This document shows positions 43,958 through 52,362 of a stretch of 64,000 nucleotides of DNA, one piece after another. The position numbers were made by a program, and so were the translations under genes. Numbering within the stretch: the stretch's first letter is position 1; every line of letters begins with the position of its first letter. This stretch comes from an uncultured Clostridia bacterium. Lineage in GTDB: Bacteria > Bacillota > Clostridia > Peptostreptococcales > Anaerovoracaceae. Location: NCBI GenBank assembly GCA_945928865.1, contig CAMENZ010000007.1, positions 27,138 through 91,137 on the forward strand, read 5' to 3'. The notes below the pieces were generated by a model. It ran no database searches and was not told where the DNA came from. It saw only the letters and a program-made list of their open reading frames with translations.

Positions 43958-44752
43958 ATGAAAAAAGTATTTATTTATCATAATAATTCAACAAAATCCA
44001 TAGAGATTGCTTCTGAGGTTAAGAAAAAATTTGCAGTGGCAGATTTTGAGATATCAGAAAATATAGCTGATGTTGACTTAATTGTAAATGTAGGCGGAGA
44101 TGGAACGCTGCTCTCTTTAATGCATGAGTTTGATTTTCCTACAAAGGCTATAGCCGGTATAAATACAGGACATTTAGGGTTTTTCCAAGAGGTAAGCCCG
44201 GAGAATCTTGATATTTTTATGGAAAAATATATAAGAGGAGAGTATATTGTTCAACCTTATAATATTGCAAAGGCTGAAATTTATTTTAGTAATAAGAAAA
44301 TTGAACTTAGAGCCTTAAATGAATTTGTAATAAGAGGAAAAGGTACTAGACCTATTCATTTAGACATAGGAATAAATGAATCTTTTATTGAAAAATTTAG
44401 TGGAGATGGCATTATTGTATCTACTCCGGCAGGATCTACAGCATATAATTATGCTTTGGGTGGAGCTTTAGTAGATCCAAGACTTAATCTTCTTCAAGTG
44501 GCTCCTATGGCACCTATGAATAATACGGCATATCGTTCTCTGACATCCAGTATTTTACTTCCGCATAAGGATAAGCTTATAATACTTCCGTCAGACACTA
44601 ATAAAGAAGAACTGAGTATTATATTTGATGGTACTGCAAGAGAGTTTAAGGACATAGAAAAAATTAGCCTTACGCTTTCCAGAAGAAAAATTAACTTAAT
44701 TAGATTTAATGATACAACTTTTTGGGATAAAGTAAAGGAAAAATTCCTTTAG
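43958..44752 (+). CDS. nadK: NAD kinase
   Basis: A 264-residue enzyme that phosphorylates NAD to NADP. VGGDGTLLSLMHEF near residue 47 is the GGDGT motif, followed by GINTGHLGFFQE and the NE/D motif ALNEFVI, and SGDGIIVSTPAGSTAYNYALGG near 150. It follows the MurE-like gene by four bases. Confidence 0.95.
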   Translation: MKKVFIYHNNSTKSIEIASEVKKKFAVADFEISENIADVDLIVNVGGDGTLLSLMHEFDFPTKAIAGINTGHLGFFQEVSPENLDIFMEKYIRGEYIVQPYNIAKAEIYFSNKKIELRALNEFVIRGKGTRPIHLDIGINESFIEKFSGDGIIVSTPAGSTAYNYALGGALVDPRLNLLQVAPMAPMNNTAYRSLTSSILLPHKDKLIILPSDTNKEELSIIFDGTAREFKDIEKISLTLSRRKINLIRFNDTTFWDKVKEKFL

Positions 44753-44762
44753 AAAGGAGATA

Positions 44763-45803
44763 ATGAGTAAATTTACATATAAGGTTAAGGCAGAGGATGG
44801 AAAACTTGCTCTTAAGGATATTATTAAGAGAGAGTTTTCTTTTTCGTCTAGGCTGATGACAAAGTTAAAACAAAATAAAGCAATTTTTATAAATGGTGTA
44901 TCTATGCCGGGGTGGGTATCAGTATTTGAAGGTGATGTAATAGATGTTATATTACCGAAAGAAAAGTCTGATTTTACACCGGAAGATATTCCTATTAATG
45001 TGGTTTATGAAGATGAATATTTACTTCTAATTAATAAAGAGGCAGGCTATCCTGTTCATCCAACTAAGGGCAAGCCATGTCATACCATAGCTAATGGTAT
45101 TTCAAAGAAAATGGCAGACGAGGGTGAAGTCTATAAGATAAGATTTGTCAATCGTTTAGATATGAATACTTCAGGCGTTTTAATAGTTGCAAAAAATGCT
45201 TTTGTTCAAAATTCTTTAGTTAAACAGATGGCTGAGGACTTAGTGACTAAGAAATATAAGGCTTTAGTAGAAGGAATTATAGAAAATGATGAAGGTACTA
45301 TAGACAAACCTATAGGCAGACCTGATGAAAAAGAAGTGGAAAGATGGATTTTGCCTGTGGAAAAGGGAGGCTATGAATCTATCACTCACTATAAAGTTTT
45401 AGAAAGATATATAAAACCCCATGAAGTGGATTGGGGTAAGGATAAAAAACAAGTAGAGGGCTATTCATTAGTAGAACTCAAATTGGATACAGGTAGAACT
45501 CATCAAATTAGGGTACATTTAGCGGATATGGGTTATCCAATAGTAGGAGACCATTTATATTGTCATGGAGATCCTTTTTTATTTAGAAGTAAATACGGAG
45601 ATCCTAGACCATCGTTAACAGGTGAAAAGAAATCTAGAGGAGAAACTAATCCGGAGATAGTTTCTAAAATAATAAATAGGCAGGCATTACATTCTTATTA
45701 TTTAGAATTTATGCATCCTATACTTAATAAAAAGGTAATTGTATCTACTGAACTTCCTAAGGATATTCAGGAAGCTGTAGATATGATAATAAAAGATTTG
45801 TAG
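44763..45803 (+). CDS. RluA-family pseudouridine synthase
   Basis: A 346-residue enzyme that isomerises uridines in rRNA or tRNA. An N-terminal S4-like domain (residues ~1-70) precedes the catalytic domain with VNRLDMNTSGVLIVAKN (catalytic Asp near residue 139) and GRTHQIRVHLADMGYPIVGDHLY. A roughly 40-residue charged stretch (YIKPHEVDWGKDKKQVEG and later RSKYGDPRPSLTGEKKSR) enlarges the usual fold. Which site it modifies (RluD-like or other) cannot be told from sequence. AAAGGAG precedes the ATG. Confidence 0.9.
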   Translation: MSKFTYKVKAEDGKLALKDIIKREFSFSSRLMTKLKQNKAIFINGVSMPGWVSVFEGDVIDVILPKEKSDFTPEDIPINVVYEDEYLLLINKEAGYPVHPTKGKPCHTIANGISKKMADEGEVYKIRFVNRLDMNTSGVLIVAKNAFVQNSLVKQMAEDLVTKKYKALVEGIIENDEGTIDKPIGRPDEKEVERWILPVEKGGYESITHYKVLERYIKPHEVDWGKDKKQVEGYSLVELKLDTGRTHQIRVHLADMGYPIVGDHLYCHGDPFLFRSKYGDPRPSLTGEKKSRGETNPEIVSKIINRQALHSYYLEFMHPILNKKVIVSTELPKDIQEAVDMIIKDL

Positions 45804-45943
45804 ATTAGAGCAGGAGGACAAAATGTGAATAAAAAGGGGTACTGATCGTCCTGAAACTAATGATTTATATTATAATATTAATATTTCAGAGCTTATGTTA
45901 CTTAGTTAAGATTGGTTGTCTTGAAATTTAATTTAAAAAAATA
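45804..45943. other. Short non-coding stretch with orphan ribosome site
   Basis: AGGAGG at 45812-45817 is followed by GTG at 45825 and only six codons before a stop (TGA), and by ATG at 45823 that stops at once. No longer frame continues. It may be the remains of a decayed gene or a leader peptide. Nothing else is recognised. Confidence 0.4.
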
Positions 45944-45980
45944 TCCTAGGAAATAGTTAATATTCCCTAGGAGTTTTTTT
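45944..45980. terminator. Bidirectional terminator between the pseudouridine synthase and pepF
   Basis: TCCTAGGAAATA / TATTCCCTAGGA inverted repeat (45944-45955 and 45961-45972) with a seven-T tract on the plus strand and A-rich sequence before it that serves the minus strand. The T tract runs into the pepF stop codon. Confidence 0.8.
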
Positions 45981-47781
45981 ATACCATTAGATCCCAAAGT
46001 TCGTCTACTAGTTTAGTGAATGTTTCCATACCTAATCTTATAGCATCTGGTGTTGCCATATCTACACCTGCATATTTTAACACTTCAACAGGGTGATCAG
46101 AGGAACCGCTTTTTAAGAATTTAATATAATTATTTCTAGCAGTTTCACCTTCTTCTAAGATTTTGTTAGAAATAGCATTAGCAGCAGAAAAACCTGTAGC
46201 ATATTGATAAACATAGAAGCTGCTGTAGAAGTGAGGTATTCTGGACCATTCATATTTTATATACTCATCTTTAGACATGTATGGTCCAAAGTATAAGCTA
46301 TTAAGCTCTTCATATTTATCACAAAGCCATTCAGAAGTTAAGGAGCCCCCATTTTCTACTTCCTTATGAGTTAAATATTCAAATTCAGCAAACATTGTCT
46401 GTCGGAATACTGTACTTTTAAAAGATTCAATGAAATGATTGATTAAGTATTTTCTGACTTCAGGGTCTGTTTCTTTATTTAATAAGTCTTTTATTAGAAG
46501 ACATTCGTTTACAGTAGAAGCCACTTCTGCTACGAAAATTGAGTATTCTCCGTAGGTATAAGGCTGATTAGCTCTAGTGTAAAAGGAGTGCATTGAATGA
46601 CCCATTTCATGGGCTAAGGTAAATACATCTTGAATTGTATCTGTATAATTTAAAAGGATATAAGGCATGGAGTCATAGGAACCAAAGCTATAAGCTCCGG
46701 ATGATTTACCTTCACTTTCATAAACATCTATCCAACCGTTTTGGATACCGGCTTGAAAATTTTCAATATATTCATCTCCTAAAGGCTTTAACCCTTCGAT
46801 AACCATATTTATTCCTTCAGCATAAGGTATATCTTTATTAGGGAGTTTAACCAGAGGGGTGTAGACATCATACATTTTTAATTCATCTACACCTAAAACT
46901 TTCTTTCTAAGCTGAACATATTTGTGCATAGCAGGTAAATATTCATGTATTACAGAAATTAGATTATCGTAAACACTTTCCGGAATGTTGCCGCCGGAGA
47001 GGGCTTGCTGCCTTGCAGACTCATATTTTCTAAGTCTTGCATTTATAACATCGGTTTTAACATTATAGCTATAGTTAGTAGAAATAGTATTGATTAATGC
47101 CTTATAGGTTTCGTACATGTTTTTATGAGCATTTTTTCTAACTTCTCTATTATGACTATGCATATAGTTTATAAAATTGCCATGAGTTAAGGTTACCTTT
47201 TCACCATATTCGTTTTCAATTTCACCGAAATTAAGCTCAGCATTATTTAACATTCTGTAAATATCATAAGGAGCTTTAGTAGCTTCACTCATTTGAGCCA
47301 TAACATTTTCTTCGGCCGCAGATAACACATGGGATTTTTCTCTTAAAATATCTTTTAGCATGAATTCATAAGTTTTTAGCTCAGATTTTTCATCAATATA
47401 TTTCAAAATCTGTTCTTCCGATGCTTTTAGTAATTCAGGTGTAAAGAAAGAGAGTAGGGATGAAATTTTAGCAGCTGTAGATGATACTTTATCATACATG
47501 GCTACATATTTTGTATTGCGATTATCTTCATCTTTTTTCATTTGAGCATAAATATATGAATGAGAAATAATTCTATCAATATCCTCATGAGCCTTTAGTG
47601 CATCATAGAGATTTTCTTTAGAGTCTGTAATATGACCTTGGAAGCTTTGGAAATCTTCAGCCTTTTTAAGAGCAGTTTTTAGATCTTCTTCCCATTTAGC
47701 TTCATTAGGATACATGGCTTCAATATTCCATTTATATTCCTTACTTATTTCATCTCTTTGTTTTAGTTTTTTATCTGACAT
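45979..47781 (-). CDS. pepF: Oligoendopeptidase F
   Basis: A 600-residue M3B zinc metallopeptidase that degrades oligopeptides in the cytoplasm. The zinc motif in LAHEMGHSMHSFYT is near residue 387, and EVASTVNE supplies the third ligand. The N-terminal helical domain and the YQYATGFSAANAIS C-terminal signature are those of PepF. GGAGG lies a few bases before the ATG. No signal peptide. Confidence 0.95.
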   Translation of the reverse strand: MSDKKLKQRDEISKEYKWNIEAMYPNEAKWEEDLKTALKKAEDFQSFQGHITDSKENLYDALKAHEDIDRIISHSYIYAQMKKDEDNRNTKYVAMYDKVSSTAAKISSLLSFFTPELLKASEEQILKYIDEKSELKTYEFMLKDILREKSHVLSAAEENVMAQMSEATKAPYDIYRMLNNAELNFGEIENEYGEKVTLTHGNFINYMHSHNREVRKNAHKNMYETYKALINTISTNYSYNVKTDVINARLRKYESARQQALSGGNIPESVYDNLISVIHEYLPAMHKYVQLRKKVLGVDELKMYDVYTPLVKLPNKDIPYAEGINMVIEGLKPLGDEYIENFQAGIQNGWIDVYESEGKSSGAYSFGSYDSMPYILLNYTDTIQDVFTLAHEMGHSMHSFYTRANQPYTYGEYSIFVAEVASTVNECLLIKDLLNKETDPEVRKYLINHFIESFKSTVFRQTMFAEFEYLTHKEVENGGSLTSEWLCDKYEELNSLYFGPYMSKDEYIKYEWSRIPHFYSSFYVYQYATGFSAANAISNKILEEGETARNNYIKFLKSGSSDHPVEVLKYAGVDMATPDAIRLGMETFTKLVDELWDLMV

Positions 47782-47869
47782 TTTTACCTCCTTGTATAGT
47801 AAAACAATTTTTAATAGTGTATAATATATTAATGAAAGTATAACATAAATTCGAGAGGAATATAAGATA

Positions 47870-48409
47870 ATGAATAGAGAAAAGTTATATAAAATTATAG
47901 ATATTGAGGAACCGTCAGACTTTCAGTATTTTGAAAATTTAGCGGCATTATTAGAAACTGATGAAGAAATGGATTTTGAGGAAATAGCAGATTTGGTCGC
48001 TAAAATTGATAAGGACACTTTAGCAGGCTTAATAGATGATTATTTTAATGATATTACAAACAATATACCGGAAAATGATGCTACATTATTTACTACCTTA
48101 GATAATATAAAGCGTTCTTTGGTAGGAATGGCAAGAAATGTTACTGATGATTCTGTAATATCTAAATTAGCTGAAGAAATCGAAAGGTTTAGAAATTGGT
48201 ATAATGTAGATTGCAGAGTATTTATAAAGGATTTGGATACTTTAGAAGAATATGATCTTTGTATGAGAGATGCGTTGGCAGAAACTAGGATAGAAAAATT
48301 AGATAATAAAACTTATCAATATGATTTTTCAGATATGATTGAATATGATTTAGATGAGTATGTTATGTCTTTTGGAGATATTATAGCTTTGGCGGAAGAT
48401 GAAATTTAG
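47870..48409 (+). CDS. Acidic protein of unknown function
   Basis: A 179-residue, strongly acidic soluble protein with no signal or membrane segment; many Asp/Glu and few Cys (two). It is predicted to be mostly helical, with a central RFRNWYNVDCRVF segment and a C-terminal acidic tail. I do not recognise a family. GAGAGGA precedes the ATG, and murI follows after nine bases, so it is likely co-transcribed with murI and tmcAL. Confidence 0.7.
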   Translation: MNREKLYKIIDIEEPSDFQYFENLAALLETDEEMDFEEIADLVAKIDKDTLAGLIDDYFNDITNNIPENDATLFTTLDNIKRSLVGMARNVTDDSVISKLAEEIERFRNWYNVDCRVFIKDLDTLEEYDLCMRDALAETRIEKLDNKTYQYDFSDMIEYDLDEYVMSFGDIIALAEDEI

Positions 48410-48418
48410 GATAAAATT

Positions 48419-49213
48419 ATGAATAAGGTTATTTTAAAAAACAATCCCATAGGTTTTATGGATTCAGGCTTAGGAGGTTTAAGTGTTTTAAGAGAAGCAA
48501 TTAGACTTATGCCGAAGGAAGATTTTGTATATTTTGGAGACTCTAAAAATGCTCCTTATGGTACAAAATCTACAGATGAAATAGTTTCTTTAACTTTTAG
48601 AGCAGTTGAAACTCTCATGTCCTATAATCCTAAAGCCTTAGTAATTGCCTGTAATACAGCTACAGGTGCGGCTATAGGACTTTTAAGAGAAAAATATAAG
48701 GGTATACCTATAATAGGAATAGAACCGGCTATAAAACCTGCCGTAATATGTAGTCAAGGTGGCAGGATAATAGTTATGGCAACGCCTATGACTATTAAAC
48801 AGAAAAAGTTTTTAGATTTATTAGATACATATAAGTATGAGGCAGAAATAATACCGGTTCCTTGTCCCGGCTTAATGGAGTTTGTGGAAGAAGGCAATTT
48901 TAATCAAGCTGTTTTAAATGAATATTTTGATGTTCATTTAAAAGCTAGTTTAACAGATAATACAGAAAGCATTGTGTTAGGCTGTACTCATTATCCATTT
49001 TTAAAAAAGCAGATAGAAAATTATCTTGAAAATAAAAAAATTAATTTAATAGACGGAAGTAAGGGAACTTCTTCGGAATTAAAGAGACAGTTGGAATATA
49101 AAGACTGGCTTAGAAAAGATAATCATATTGGTGAAATTAAAATATTAAATTCTTCAAAGGATGAAGGACTGATTCATTTAAGCAAAAATTTGATTAAGTT
49201 GAGTATGGAATAG
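48419..49213 (+). CDS. murI: Glutamate racemase
   Basis: A 264-residue cofactor-free racemase that provides D-glutamate for peptidoglycan. MDSGLGGLSVLREA is near the start, the two catalytic cysteines are in VIACNTATGAA (residue ~80) and VLGCTHYPFLK (residue ~190). It is codirectional with tmcAL and eight bases before it. Confidence 0.95.
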   Translation: MNKVILKNNPIGFMDSGLGGLSVLREAIRLMPKEDFVYFGDSKNAPYGTKSTDEIVSLTFRAVETLMSYNPKALVIACNTATGAAIGLLREKYKGIPIIGIEPAIKPAVICSQGGRIIVMATPMTIKQKKFLDLLDTYKYEAEIIPVPCPGLMEFVEEGNFNQAVLNEYFDVHLKASLTDNTESIVLGCTHYPFLKKQIENYLENKKINLIDGSKGTSSELKRQLEYKDWLRKDNHIGEIKILNSSKDEGLIHLSKNLIKLSME

Positions 49214-49221
49214 GTTATGAA

Positions 49222-50409
49222 ATGAAGTATAGTAGTGTAGGTATTATAAGTGAGTATAATCCTTTTCATAAGGGGCATAAATATCATTTAGAGAAATCTA
49301 TAGAGAAAACAGGGGCCGATTTATCTATAAGTGTAATGAGTGGAGATTTTACACAAAGGGGAGAACCTGCCCTTTTAGATAAATGGAAAAGGGCAGAAAT
49401 AGCTGTTAAAAATGGAATTAATTTAGTTGTGGAATTGCCTGTTATTTATGCTTTAAGTAGTGGAGGAGATTTTGCTAAGGGTGGAGTAGAAATTTTAGAA
49501 GCATTAGGATGTTCATGGCTTTCCTTTGGAAGTGAAGTAGGAGAACTGGAAAAATTAAGTTGTGTGGCTGATTTTTTGAAGGACAATGAATATTTTTTAG
49601 AAGAAGAAATTAGAGAACAGATTAAGCTGGGTTTTTCTTATCCTAAGGCTAGGGAAAACATATTAAAAAAATATTTAGACAAGGATGTAATATACATCTT
49701 AAATAATTCTAATAATATTTTAGCTATTGAATATTTAAAAAACATAAAAAATATTACTCCCATTACTGTTAAAAGACAGGGGGCAGCTTATTTAGATTCA
49801 GATATAAGTCATGGTATGGCTTCTGCTACGGGAATTAGAAAAGAAATTTTTAACAAGGGTGAGTATAAAACCTTAGTTACGGAGGAAAGTGCCAAATTAT
49901 TAGAGGTATATAAAAATGAATTTATAAATTATAATAATTTGTTTAGTTTATTGCAATTTAAGATTTTAACGTCTTCAGAAGATTTTTTAAATGGAATATA
50001 TGGTGGTGAAGAAGGCTTAGGCAGTAAGGCTAAAAAAGTCATTAGAAAAGTCAATTCTTATGATGAGCTGGTAGATAGTATTAAATCAAAGAGATACACC
50101 AGAACTGCTATATGTAGGTATTTAGCACGAATTTTATTAGATATAAGAAAAGAATATATTACAGGCGGACAAAACTATATTAGAGTTTTAGCGGCGGATG
50201 CAAAAGGTAGAGAATATTTAAAGCAGATAAAAAAATCAAAGGAATTGAAATTAGTTATTGTAAATAATATTAATAAGGTGATTTTCGAAAATCCTGAATT
50301 AGAATCAACTTTAGCTAAGGATATTTTAGCTTCAGATGTGTATAATCTTTTAGGAAATAAAGATTTATATGAGGAGTCAGATTTTGTCAGAAAATTAAAA
50401 AATTTGTGA
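49222..50409 (+). CDS. tmcAL: tRNA(Met) cytidine acetate ligase TmcAL
   Basis: A 395-residue nucleotidyltransferase-like enzyme that makes N4-acetylcytidine at the wobble base of elongator tRNA-Met. The HxGH-type site in GIISEYNPFHKGHKYHL is near residue 14, SGDFTQRGEPALLDKW and VVELPVIYALSSGGDFAKG follow, all diagnostic (DUF795). The stop codon lies inside the CRP-like palindrome of the next gene's promoter. Confidence 0.92.
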   Translation: MKYSSVGIISEYNPFHKGHKYHLEKSIEKTGADLSISVMSGDFTQRGEPALLDKWKRAEIAVKNGINLVVELPVIYALSSGGDFAKGGVEILEALGCSWLSFGSEVGELEKLSCVADFLKDNEYFLEEEIREQIKLGFSYPKARENILKKYLDKDVIYILNNSNNILAIEYLKNIKNITPITVKRQGAAYLDSDISHGMASATGIRKEIFNKGEYKTLVTEESAKLLEVYKNEFINYNNLFSLLQFKILTSSEDFLNGIYGGEEGLGSKAKKVIRKVNSYDELVDSIKSKRYTRTAICRYLARILLDIRKEYITGGQNYIRVLAADAKGREYLKQIKKSKELKLVIVNNINKVIFENPELESTLAKDILASDVYNLLGNKDLYEESDFVRKLKNL

Positions 50410-50419
50410 TATTATCACA
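50405..50419 (+). promoter_or_regulatory. CRP/FNR-type operator before the thioredoxin-trxB operon
   Basis: TGTGATATTATCACA is a perfect 15-base palindrome apart from its central base (TGTGA-N5-TCACA). Its centre (50412) is at about -41 from the start site predicted from TATAAT at 50441-50446. The -35 position (CAGAAA) is poor, as expected for an activator-dependent class II promoter. Confidence 0.6.
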
Positions 50420-50440
50420 GAAACCTGTATTTCCTTAGTA

Positions 50441-50446
50441 TATAAT
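50441..50446 (+). promoter_or_regulatory. Predicted -10 element of the thioredoxin-trxB operon
   Basis: Perfect TATAAT with no recognisable -35 at the right spacing; predicted start of transcription near 50453, 26 bases before the thioredoxin ATG. Confidence 0.55.
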
Positions 50447-50478
50447 GAGAGCATAAATTATGTTTAGAGAGGTATAAA

Positions 50479-50805
50479 ATGGAAATGTTAAATATGAATA
50501 AAGAACTTTTTGATAAGAGTGTAAAGGAAAGTGAAGTACCTGTTTTAGTAGAATTTTGGGCACCCTGGTGTACTTATTGTAGAAGAATTGCACCTGCCAT
50601 GACTAAGGTTATTTCAGAAAATCAAGGCAACATTCTAATTGGACAGGTTAATATTGATGATGAAGAAGAATTAGCTGAATTGGAAAAAATTGAAATTATT
50701 CCTACTTTCGTAATGTATAAGAATGGAAAGGCTATAGCTTCAATAGTTGCACCAGAATCAAAAGCTAAAATTGATGAATTTATCACTGAAAGCCTTGCAA
50801 AATAG
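50479..50805 (+). CDS. Thioredoxin-like protein with CTYC active site
   Basis: A 108-residue thioredoxin fold. The active site is WAPWCTYC (Cys31 and Cys34) instead of WCGPC, which would change redox potential or partner. The cis-proline region IEIIPTFVMYKNG is present. It lacks signal peptide. It is followed by trxB after 42 bases and probably is its direct substrate. GAGAGG is six bases before the ATG. Confidence 0.88.
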   Translation: MEMLNMNKELFDKSVKESEVPVLVEFWAPWCTYCRRIAPAMTKVISENQGNILIGQVNIDDEEELAELEKIEIIPTFVMYKNGKAIASIVAPESKAKIDEFITESLAK

Positions 50806-50847
50806 GCTTTCAATTTTATATTAAGAGTGTTAATAAAGGATTAATTA

Positions 50848-51789
50848 ATGGAAAAAAATATAATAAAAGAACATATATATGATGTTATCATTGTAGGTGG
50901 TGGTCCTGCCGGATATACTGCAGCCTTATATGCAGTTCGTGCCGGTTTAGATACTGTGGTTTTAGAAAAGTTATCTGCCGGAGGACAAATGGCTATGACT
51001 ACACAGATTGACAATTATCCAGGCTTTGAAAATGGAGTGGATGGTTTCGATTTAGGTGAAAAAATGCAGCTTGGGGCAGAACGATTTGGGGCTAAAACAG
51101 AATTGGTAGAGGTTAATTCCTATGGTTTAAGTGGCGAAATTAAGAAGGTTTCAACCAGTGAAGGAGAATTTTTAGGAAAAACTGTTATTATTGCTACGGG
51201 TGCTAAGCCTAGGGAATTAGAAGTCCATAAAGAAAAGGAATTAGTTGGCAGAGGCGTTAATTATTGTGCTGCTTGTGATGGTATGGCGTATAAGGGCAAA
51301 ACCGTAGCTGTAATAGGTGGTGGTAATTCTGCTGTAGGAGATGCACTCATATTATCTAGAATTGCTAAGAAAGTGATAATCGTACATAGAAGAGACAGCT
51401 TAAGAGCTACTAAAGTTTATAATGATATTTTGAATAATACTTCTAATATAGAATTTATGTGGAATAGTCAAGTGTCTGAACTTATAGCAGAAGATAAATT
51501 AAAAGCTATTAAGCTTAAGGACACTCATACCGGAGAAGAAGTCCTTTTAGAAGTAGATGGAATTTTCGTAAGCGTTGGTAGAAAACCGGAAACAGAAAAT
51601 TTAGATTCCATTGTAAATTTAGATAAAGCCGGTTATATTGTAGCAGGAGAAGATACTAAAACTAATGTTAAGGGTGTTTTTGCTGCAGGAGATGTTAGAA
51701 CTAAAGCTTTAAGACAAATAATAACAGCTGCAGCAGATGGAGCTATAGCAGCTCATTATGCAGAAGAATATTTAGTGGAGGGAAAGTAG
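50848..51789 (+). CDS. trxB: Thioredoxin-disulfide reductase
   Basis: A 313-residue flavoprotein. The FAD motif GGGPAGYTAALYAVRAG is near residue 17, the redox pair Cys140/Cys143 sits in CAACDG, a second nucleotide motif GGGNSAVGDA is near 158, and GVFAAGDVR is near the C-terminus. It could reduce the two thioredoxins and perhaps the TlpA-like protein encoded around it. The next gene starts directly after the stop codon. Confidence 0.95.
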   Translation: MEKNIIKEHIYDVIIVGGGPAGYTAALYAVRAGLDTVVLEKLSAGGQMAMTTQIDNYPGFENGVDGFDLGEKMQLGAERFGAKTELVEVNSYGLSGEIKKVSTSEGEFLGKTVIIATGAKPRELEVHKEKELVGRGVNYCAACDGMAYKGKTVAVIGGGNSAVGDALILSRIAKKVIIVHRRDSLRATKVYNDILNNTSNIEFMWNSQVSELIAEDKLKAIKLKDTHTGEEVLLEVDGIFVSVGRKPETENLDSIVNLDKAGYIVAGEDTKTNVKGVFAAGDVRTKALRQIITAAADGAIAAHYAEEYLVEGK

Positions 51790-52353
51790 ATGAAATCTAA
51801 AAAGACAATTTTAGCGTTGGCAATCATCCTTGTTTTAGGCAGTGTTGCAGGCTATTTTGCTTACAATAGTTTTATAAAAAGTCCTTTAAGTGATGTGGAT
51901 AATGGCGATTTAGATATTGAAATAGAAGGCATTGATGTGGAAGCACCGGATTTTACTGTTTATAATAAAGATGGTGAAGAAGTTAAATTATCAGATTTTA
52001 AAGGGAAACCGGTTGTACTTAATTTTTGGGCAAGCTGGTGTGGACCTTGTATGGGAGAAATTCCGGATTTTGATAAGGTATATAAAGAAAAAGGTGAAAA
52101 TGTTGAATTTCTTATGGTGAATTTAACTGATGGTAATAATGAAACTGTAGAAACAGCCACTACTGCTATAGAAAATGGTGGATATAGTCTGCCAATCTAT
52201 TTTGACAAATCGGAAGAAGCTGCTGAAACTTATGAGATCTTTGCGATTCCGACTACTATTTTTATTAGTAAAGATGGTAAGCTGTTCGATAGAGTACAGG
52301 GACCGCTTGTAGAAGAAACTTTATTGGATTATATTAAAAAGATTGAAAAATAG
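51790..52353 (+). CDS. Membrane-anchored TlpA/ResA-like thioredoxin
   Basis: A 187-residue protein with an N-terminal hydrophobic anchor (residues 6-27, ILALAIILVLGSVAGYFAYN) and an extracytoplasmic AhpC/TSA-redoxin domain from residue ~55. The active site is WASWCGPC with MGEIPDFDKVY after it, typical of TlpA/ResA. It probably keeps exported thiols reduced or serves extracytoplasmic disulfide exchange. Adjacent to trxB with no gap. Confidence 0.88.
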   Translation: MKSKKTILALAIILVLGSVAGYFAYNSFIKSPLSDVDNGDLDIEIEGIDVEAPDFTVYNKDGEEVKLSDFKGKPVVLNFWASWCGPCMGEIPDFDKVYKEKGENVEFLMVNLTDGNNETVETATTAIENGGYSLPIYFDKSEEAAETYEIFAIPTTIFISKDGKLFDRVQGPLVEETLLDYIKKIEK

Positions 52354-52362
52354 GATTTTGAT

